DNA of 10,534 nt from NCBI GenBank assembly GCA_009839535.1, contig VXPN01000064.1, positions 1 to 10,534 of the forward strand, given 5' to 3'. The position numbers and the translations under genes were made by a program. The notes below the pieces were generated by a model. That model made no database searches, had not been told where the DNA came from, and saw only the letters and a program-made list of their open reading frames with translations. Below, one piece after another: positions 6,110 through 10,534 of this stretch (positions are counted from its first letter, which is position 1; each line of letters opens with the position of its first letter). Origin of the DNA: Boseongicola sp. SB0662_bin_57. Its GTDB lineage: Bacteria; Pseudomonadota; Alphaproteobacteria; Rhodobacterales; Rhodobacteraceae.

Positions 6110-6724
6110 ATGGCCGTAACCATATCTAACATAGTCACACAACTAAACATACGTAACAAAGATGGTACCATAATAACCCCTAGTAGTACAACCAACCCCA
6201 CCGAATCTAGAATACAGACAGCAATAGATTATGCAGTGGGGGAGATTGAACGTGCAACAGGCCGTAAGTATACCGAAGCCCGTTATACCGAAATAAAACA
6301 ACACCCCTACATATCAAAGATGTTTGGCACAGAATATGCAGTGGAATTAAAACCAAATCACATACCATTACACACAAAAGGTGATGGTGATTATGTACAG
6401 TTTAAAACCAAAACCAACCCCAACGACCCTTGGGTAAACATGCCTGACTCTGATGTGCTGTGGTTACCTGAGACTAATAGCATACACGTTAAAGTAACAA
6501 AGTATAATTTCTATGATATATTCAAGGTGTCATATTGTACAGATACAATATACACAAAGGATGCAGAGAAATGTATTGTATTGTCTGCGTGTGTTGATAT
6601 AATGCGCACATCATTTGATGCTGATTGGTACTCATCGTATAGTACAGTACAACAAGCTGCCGATAGAATGGAGAAACAATACCATGAATTGATGAGGCGG
6701 TTAACGGTGATGCAACCTGTCTGA
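6110..6724 (+). CDS. Head-tail connector (adaptor) protein
   Basis: A 204-residue protein predicted to form the ring beneath the portal, like HK97 gp6 or SPP1 gp15. The N-terminal part has the usual helix pattern: TESRIQTAIDYAVGEIERAT, then GRKYTEARYTEIK. A central beta section follows (GDYVQFKTKT, DVLWLPETNSIHV). A C-terminal helix bundle begins at DAEKCIVLSACVDIMRTSF and ends in AADRMEKQYHELMRRL. This helix-beta-helix layout and the ATGRKY-type turn are characteristic of connector proteins. It is the first gene of a three-gene neck operon, transcribed from the divergent promoter, and its stop lies one base before the GTG of the next gene. The family is well supported by pattern and neighbours. 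The number of subunits cannot be judged. Confidence 0.8.
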   Translation: MAVTISNIVTQLNIRNKDGTIITPSSTTNPTESRIQTAIDYAVGEIERATGRKYTEARYTEIKQHPYISKMFGTEYAVELKPNHIPLHTKGDGDYVQFKTKTNPNDPWVNMPDSDVLWLPETNSIHVKVTKYNFYDIFKVSYCTDTIYTKDAEKCIVLSACVDIMRTSFDADWYSSYSTVQQAADRMEKQYHELMRRLTVMQPV

Positions 6725-6725
6725 G

Positions 6726-7139
6726 GTGGTAGATACACATCTACTAGATAAGGATGAAGTCATTGAACGTATCAAGTATCTGTTTGCGCAACAAGTACTA
6801 GATGAAATAAAGGAATACATACAAGCTGATATGTTTGGGTTGGATAAAGTTGTTACAGGGGAGGCATTTGATTCTTGGGAGATTATAAAAGATACAGATG
6901 GTAATTGGTCATTGTATAGTGGTTCAGCGGGGATGTATCATGTGGAATTTGGCAGACAGCCAAATAGTAGACCACCACCACCGGATGTTATAGCCCAATG
7001 GCTATATAATAAAGTAGGACTTGATGAAGAAGAGGCAAAAAAGTTATCTGTAAAAATATCATTGGATATAGGAAAGAATGGTATACCTGAAACTCGTATA
7101 GTACGGGACACATTAGCTAGTTTAGAGGGGGATGCATGA
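6726..7139 (+). CDS. HK97 gp10-like neck protein (head closure or tail joining)
   Basis: A 137-residue protein with the recognisable gp10-family core. A Tyr/Val strand leads into YHVEFGRQPNSRPPPPDVI and then AQWLYNKVGL, the V-E-F-G plus Pro and W-x-x-x-K pattern of this family. The C-terminus (IGKNGIPETRIVRDTL) also fits. The N-terminal helix (ERIKYLFAQQVLDEIKEYI) is expected. It helps join head to tail in siphoviruses. The start is GTG at 6726: the frame has a stop at 6708-6710 and no ATG between them. GAGGTG at 6723-6728 resembles a ribosome-binding core but overlaps the start, so it is unlikely to serve it. The stop overlaps the next ATG by ATGA (7136-7139). Confidence 0.8.
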   Translation: MVDTHLLDKDEVIERIKYLFAQQVLDEIKEYIQADMFGLDKVVTGEAFDSWEIIKDTDGNWSLYSGSAGMYHVEFGRQPNSRPPPPDVIAQWLYNKVGLDEEEAKKLSVKISLDIGKNGIPETRIVRDTLASLEGDA

Positions 7140-7552
7140 GTACCGCCCAAAAGGTATGTGTGGCACTACAAGAGTATATGGAGGATGCTGCAAACTGGAG
7201 TGTTACCCCCCCACCCCCAGACAAAATACGCACACCATATGACAATATAAACAACAGAAATGCAAAGTATACACCGGGTGTATACATATCACCGGGCATG
7301 GCTAATGTACAGACTTGGTATGGCGGTAAAGAGAGATACATACATCAGTATGTAGAGATCTGGGTGAAGGGATATGACTATGCACAACGTGATGAGTGGG
7401 CCGGTGATATACGTAGGATGTTGGGTGGTTTGGTATTGCCGGGGTTTGTGATGGTTACGATAAAATCAATAAATCAATTTGATGCTGATCCTGATGAGCA
7501 TAGAAGGTGGGCGTGTACTATGGAGTATCAGGTTAGATTTGTAGAAAGCTAA
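7136..7552 (+). CDS. Tail terminator or tail completion protein
   Basis: A 138-residue protein, predicted to cap the tail tube and dock it to the head. The N-terminal helix (TAQKVCVALQEYMEDAANW) is followed by a Pro-rich loop (VTPPPPDKIRTPYDN), then the family's strand-helix-strand core: YTPGVYISPG, a strand with RYIHQYVEIWVKGYD, a helix with DEWAGDIRRMLGGL, and closing strands FVMVTIKSINQFDAD and WACTMEYQVRFVE. This alpha/beta order matches the tail terminator fold, and it is third in the neck operon as expected. The ATG overlaps the preceding stop. GAGGGGG at 7125-7131 ends four bases before the start and is the best ribosome-binding candidate in this region. The final Arg/Glu-rich strand suggests a ring interface, which is inference. 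Confidence 0.75.
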   Translation: MSTAQKVCVALQEYMEDAANWSVTPPPPDKIRTPYDNINNRNAKYTPGVYISPGMANVQTWYGGKERYIHQYVEIWVKGYDYAQRDEWAGDIRRMLGGLVLPGFVMVTIKSINQFDADPDEHRRWACTMEYQVRFVES

Positions 7553-7557
7553 TATAC

Positions 7558-7565
7558 TTATTATA
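7558..7565 (+). promoter_or_regulatory. TATA box for the fibre-like, portal and zinc-cluster operon
   Basis: TTATTATA sits in the 35-base gap between the tail terminator stop (7552) and the ATG at 7588. Its centre (7561.5) is again 26.5 bases before the ATG, so a leaderless transcript is predicted. The gap shows no ribosome-binding motif. Confidence 0.6.
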
Positions 7566-7587
7566 TTATGATAATAATACAAGTATA

Positions 7588-8061
7588 ATGCCTAATGATG
7601 GACTTGAGGTAAAAGGATATGCAGTATTAGCGCTACGTGATATTGATACTGGTAAGTGGGATTATATCAAATCCGATAATATCATAATGGATTTTGGTTT
7701 AAGGTGGATGCTGCAAAAGATTGGTAGTAGAACATCTAATAGTTTGACTAGTCATGAGTATAGTAGAATATCATTAGGGAATGGTACTAGTGGTGTGACA
7801 TTTACTGACACAGGGTTATCTGGTAGTACTGTGCTAAACAAGAATATAACAACAAATGTTATAGCGAATAATGTATTAAAATTAGAGGCTAATCTAGCTG
7901 CGAATGAGGGTAATTTCACTGCGACTGAGATGGGGATATTTACAAAAACAGGTAGTACGTATAGGTTGGCGCATAGGGCAGTGATACCACCATCTACAAA
8001 ATCAAGTACCCAGACTGGATACTTGGGATGGCGTGTGTCATTGGGTAGGAAGAGTACATGA
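7588..8061 (+). CDS. Beta-rich fibre- or spike-like virion protein, role uncertain
   Basis: A 157-residue protein, mostly beta strands. Notable parts are DFGLRWMLQKIGS, then YSRISLGNGTSGVTFTDTGL, a run of Asn/Thr strands (NITTNVIANNVLKLEANL), then NFTATEMGIFT and a final YRLAHRAVIPP with WRVSLGR. The order I-S-L-G-x-G-T ... D-T-G-L ... T-E-M-G-I-F occurs in several phage tail-fibre and head-fibre segments as a small beta domain. This suggests a virion surface protein, but nothing shows which. It is the first gene of its operon, and its stop overlaps the portal start (ATGA, 8058-8061), so it may be made in step with portal. Being placed before the portal rather than with tail fibres is odd. 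A head or neck fibre is one option. Confidence 0.6.
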   Translation: MPNDGLEVKGYAVLALRDIDTGKWDYIKSDNIIMDFGLRWMLQKIGSRTSNSLTSHEYSRISLGNGTSGVTFTDTGLSGSTVLNKNITTNVIANNVLKLEANLAANEGNFTATEMGIFTKTGSTYRLAHRAVIPPSTKSSTQTGYLGWRVSLGRKST

Positions 8062-9791
8062 TGGGTATACTAGATCTATTACAGACTAATGTAATACGGA
8101 ACCTAAAGACTGAGCGTGATGTGTTGGCTGATCGCGCCCAAAGAGCAGAGAAACGACTACAGATGAAAGATATTGAACAACGTAATGAAGAGACAGAGAC
8201 ATTATCTCCCCCCTTAAAAGATGAGTATGGAGGTAGTTCTGCACTAGGCCAGATACTGCCACAGTATGGAGATTTACGTGTAATATATCACCTATATGAT
8301 ACTACACCCGAACTAAGGGGGGTTGTAGACCAAAAATGCAGAGAATTATGTAGAAATGGTATCACAATATCCCCATATCATTATTATCAGTGCACTAATT
8401 GTGGACTAAAGTATAATAGTCCTACACATGATGGTGTTATCCCAGATAAGTGTGATTTGTGTGGTAGTGACAAAATAATACCAGCAAAGTGGGAACAACG
8501 TAGAATACTACAAAAGTGGTATGACGAACCTTGGGACACCAATGGAAACAAAATAAAGCGTGTGTGTCGTATGATGGATCATCACTTGCAAATATCTGAT
8601 ACAACATATCTAATAGTAGACAAATTATACGATCATAACAATGGTAAAATAACATATGAAAAGGTAGAGAGGGCATACGTACCTCATGCAGATACTGTAC
8701 ATATGTTAGGTAATAGTAGGGGGGAGTTTGGTAAGATGGATCCTACTGGTACATTATGGGTATGCATAAACAAGTCACACCGTGATAATGTGATACGCTC
8801 CACAAAACACACAATAGATGACAAGACCGGCCCAATATGTGAGAGATGTAATAGACCCACAATACTAGCATGGGCAGTAGTACGTAATACGTGGGGCATG
8901 GGTAGGCATTACTATACTGTATTAGGTAGGGGTGAGATAATCCCCGGACCGGGTAGATACAAGCAATTTGGTCCATATGGACTACCCACTACCATTACAT
9001 TGTCTAGTATTGTTGATGCGCTGCGGGGGGCAAATCAGTATCTAGCTGAACGCATGAATAGTAACTACCCACAGTCTGGTATACTTGTTGTACAATCTGA
9101 TTCACAGACTGAGCTTGAAACCTGTATGACTAGTATGCAGAACCAAAGAGTGAACAACCCAAAAGCACCCCCCGGCCTAAGGGTACCGACCACTGCCGGT
9201 TCCGCCAAAGATGCCGTGAATCTATTAGATACCAATGAGAGTGTAAACGATATAGACATATCAACTCTACAAGAGGGTAGGCGTGAAGTCATAAATGCCC
9301 AGCACGGTACAAGACCAATACAAGCGCGATCAAAAGAGAAGAGTACGGTTCAATTTGATGTAGCTGAATCTAATAAATCAGTACAGGGTGATCAAGAGCA
9401 TATACAGGATATATTGGATAAATTTTGTATTGAATTGGGGGTTACGGACTTTCATTTTGTGTTTAATCCAGTAGAGAAAACAGATGAATTGCGTGCATTA
9501 CAGACTAGTATTGCTAGTACTGATCATGCAATAAAGATGTCAAATAATTTGGGCTTTGATTATAAGATAAATTCTGAGGGGACTGGATTCATATTCAGTA
9601 AAGAACCTGTAATAAAGACATTTGAGCCAGCTAAACAGGGGTCTGGTTCAGAGGTGAATAGTAATGTTGGATCTGGCTTACAGATGGACGGCCTAGAGGG
9701 AGAACCCGAACCACGTGTACCATCAGATGATGGTGGTGTTGGTGACGGTGTTGTTGGTGCTGGTAATAACACAAGTCCGGACCGTAGATGA
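8058..9791 (+). CDS. Portal protein with two inserted zinc-ribbon-like motifs
   Basis: A 577-residue portal, the dodecameric ring through which DNA enters and leaves the head. Typical parts are STALK-side start ELRGVVDQKCRELCRNGITI, the block RYKQFGPYGLPTTITLSSIVDALRGAN (from residue 300), NYPQSGILVVQSD, a helix with NAQHGTRPIQARSKEKST, and the C-terminal helix HIQDILDKFCIELGV with a following FNPVEKTDELRAL. The tail (~525-577) is Gly/Asp/Pro low complexity with GGTG-rich DNA at 9731-9768. Unusually, residues 112-135 carry C-x2-C-x16-C-x2-C, and C236, H241, C261 and C264 form a second possible zinc site. The start could be ATG 8058 or the next ATG, 8061. The portal call rests on pattern and context. 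The zinc sites are seen directly, and their role is unknown. Confidence 0.9.
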   Translation: MMGILDLLQTNVIRNLKTERDVLADRAQRAEKRLQMKDIEQRNEETETLSPPLKDEYGGSSALGQILPQYGDLRVIYHLYDTTPELRGVVDQKCRELCRNGITISPYHYYQCTNCGLKYNSPTHDGVIPDKCDLCGSDKIIPAKWEQRRILQKWYDEPWDTNGNKIKRVCRMMDHHLQISDTTYLIVDKLYDHNNGKITYEKVERAYVPHADTVHMLGNSRGEFGKMDPTGTLWVCINKSHRDNVIRSTKHTIDDKTGPICERCNRPTILAWAVVRNTWGMGRHYYTVLGRGEIIPGPGRYKQFGPYGLPTTITLSSIVDALRGANQYLAERMNSNYPQSGILVVQSDSQTELETCMTSMQNQRVNNPKAPPGLRVPTTAGSAKDAVNLLDTNESVNDIDISTLQEGRREVINAQHGTRPIQARSKEKSTVQFDVAESNKSVQGDQEHIQDILDKFCIELGVTDFHFVFNPVEKTDELRALQTSIASTDHAIKMSNNLGFDYKINSEGTGFIFSKEPVIKTFEPAKQGSGSEVNSNVGSGLQMDGLEGEPEPRVPSDDGGVGDGVVGAGNNTSPDRR

Positions 9792-10276
9792 CTGATATAT
9801 CACCCCTGTATAACTGGCGCACCTTTGGCAGAAATGCATGGCGTATAACACAAAATAATGAATATACACATGTCTCAAAGAATGGAGAGTCATTATGTTT
9901 TTTTTGTGAGGAGTACAAACTGACTACCCCCCGAATATACCCAGTATGCTTTGATTGTTTCTTTAATAAAGTGAATCGTGAGGCAGTACTAAAAGCAAAG
10001 GGGGTTGATACAGATGGTGTATGTGCAGCATGTGGTGATTGGTGTCGTATAACTCATGTATGGAATATAATAAAACTGAATGTACGTGTGTGTAAAAGCT
10101 GTAGACACAGAATATACCATAATAGGGAGAATATCGGTCCCAAACCACAATACAAACGACTACACCGCATGCACGGTAAGAACTGGCGTGAGGTTACAGG
10201 TTCTGGTAACCAAACCTACTCAAAGATAAGACGCATGAGGGGTGAAACTGATGGCGAATTTGACATAGAACAATAA
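9788..10276 (+). CDS. Zinc-cluster protein of unknown function
   Basis: A 162-residue basic protein that I do not recognise. It has two CxxC pairs making one likely zinc ribbon (C37, C40, C54, C57), and a second set, C79, C82, C102 and C105, with C86 and H90 nearby. Motif text includes FFCEEYK, CFDCF, CAACGDWC and CKSCRHRIYHNR. The C-terminal third is Arg/Lys/His-rich and ends acidic. Such paired ribbons often bind nucleic acid, but no HNH, resolvase or nuclease active-site pattern is evident. The ATGA overlap with the portal stop (9788-9791) implies translational coupling. Since the portal itself has zinc sites, a role in packaging or in regulating the same operon is an attractive guess. A transcription factor or RNA-binding role is equally possible. 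Confidence 0.8.
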   Translation: MTDISPLYNWRTFGRNAWRITQNNEYTHVSKNGESLCFFCEEYKLTTPRIYPVCFDCFFNKVNREAVLKAKGVDTDGVCAACGDWCRITHVWNIIKLNVRVCKSCRHRIYHNRENIGPKPQYKRLHRMHGKNWREVTGSGNQTYSKIRRMRGETDGEFDIEQ

Positions 10277-10288
10277 ACTAAACTAAAC
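10274..10288 (+). repeat. Three tandem TAAAC units
   Basis: Three copies of TAAAC begin at the stop codon of the zinc-cluster gene, followed by an AT-rich run. Fifteen bases is too short to assign a role. It may be chance in AT-rich DNA. Confidence 0.3.
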
Positions 10289-10290
10289 TT

Positions 10291-10314
10291 TATTATATTA
10301 TATATTATATTATA
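10291..10314 (+). promoter_or_regulatory. AT-rich promoter region for the final small gene
   Basis: An unbroken run of 24 A/T bases upstream of the ATG at 10325, containing TATATA (10299-10304; centre 23.5 bases from the ATG) and TTATAT (10293-10298). The exact box cannot be fixed. No ribosome-binding site is seen. Confidence 0.45.
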
Positions 10315-10324
10315 CCATACCAAC

Positions 10325-10528
10325 ATGAAGAAGATGTCCAAAACCGGCAAAATATACTACACAAACAACCACAAACTTATACCAATAGACCCCGACATAA
10401 TAGACAAACTCAACCCACATAGATTCGCTCTGATGGCCTCTTTGAATAGAGATATTTCTTTAACTGAATACATAAACCACATCCTACTCCACGCCAACCC
10501 CCAGCAGACTAACTCTACTTTTTCGTAA
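10325..10528 (+). CDS. Small protein of unknown function, weakly ribbon-helix-helix-like
   Basis: A 67-residue basic protein that I do not recognise with confidence. The N-terminus is Lys-rich. The middle reads HKLIPIDPDIIDKLNPHRFA, then LMASLNRDISLTEYINHILL. A strand followed by two helices of this spacing (D-I-S-L-T-E-Y-I before a hydrophobic helix) resembles ribbon-helix-helix regulators such as Arc or CopG, which repress their own promoters. The match is only by outline. It has its own AT-rich promoter region, and a second ATG lies three codons in (10334), so the start is uncertain. The Gln/Ser/Thr tail and length suit a small regulator, but an unrelated virion or host-takeover protein is possible. 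Confidence 0.6.
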   Translation: MKKMSKTGKIYYTNNHKLIPIDPDIIDKLNPHRFALMASLNRDISLTEYINHILLHANPQQTNSTFS

Positions 10529-10534
10529 TTAGAT

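Noticed and set aside
9788..10276. HNH endonuclease identity for the zinc-cluster protein
   Set aside because: The CxxC pairs are compatible, but the His-His-Asn catalytic core with its D-H-x-x-P type lead is not visible.
1..10534. tRNA genes, CRISPR arrays, insertion sequences, integrase or attachment sites
   Set aside because: Coding genes fill nearly the whole window. The gaps are at most about 50 bases, and none shows cloverleaf structure, regular repeats or terminal inverted repeats.

Overview
The window is the head-and-neck morphogenesis region of a tailed double-stranded DNA virus (or provirus), most likely an archaeal one. The viral assignment is direct. It holds a full large terminase (Walker A, Walker B, coupling motif and RNase H-like nuclease triad), an HK97-type major capsid protein, a portal, a head-tail connector, an HK97 gp10-like neck protein, a tail terminator, a tail tube and a tail assembly chaperone with an apparent -1 frameshift. 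No cellular genes, tRNAs, rRNAs, insertion sequences or CRISPR arrays are visible. The archaeal assignment is inference. TATA-like boxes lie about 26-27 bases upstream of several start codons, with almost no 5' leader (leaderless transcription). The DNA is AT-rich, with heavy use of ATA, CTA and AGA codons. A virus of marine ammonia-oxidising archaea (Nitrososphaerota) is my best guess for the host, but the sequence alone does not prove it.

Layout. Positions 1-4088 (+) are one tightly packed series: a scaffold-like coiled-coil protein cut by the window edge, major capsid protein, a small decoration-like protein, a zinc-motif protein in the small-terminase position, and large terminase. Positions 4123-4449 (+) encode a small exported or membrane protein under its own TATA box. 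A T-rich 24-base gap separates it from two genes on the minus strand: the tail assembly chaperone (4988 down to 4623, extended to 4474 by frameshifting) and, upstream of it, the tail tube (6057 down to 5026).

A 52-base divergent promoter (6058-6109) drives the tail tube leftwards and the neck operon rightwards. That operon is the connector (6110-6724), gp10-like protein (6726-7139) and tail terminator (7136-7552). A second rightward operon has its own TATA box: a fibre-like beta protein (7588-8061), a portal with inserted zinc-ribbon motifs (8058-9791) and a zinc-cluster protein (9788-10276). A small unknown gene (10325-10528) closes the window behind a very AT-rich promoter.

How the genes work together. 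The scaffold and capsid protein build the procapsid around the portal. The two terminase subunits package DNA through the portal. Connector, gp10-like and terminator proteins close the head and join it to a tube whose length would be set by a tape-measure protein. The chaperone pair helps load the tube protein onto that tape measure. The tape measure, prohead protease, baseplate and lysis genes are not recognisable here. The gene order (capsid before terminase, portal last, tail tube and chaperone inverted in the middle) is a rearrangement of the usual tailed-virus order.
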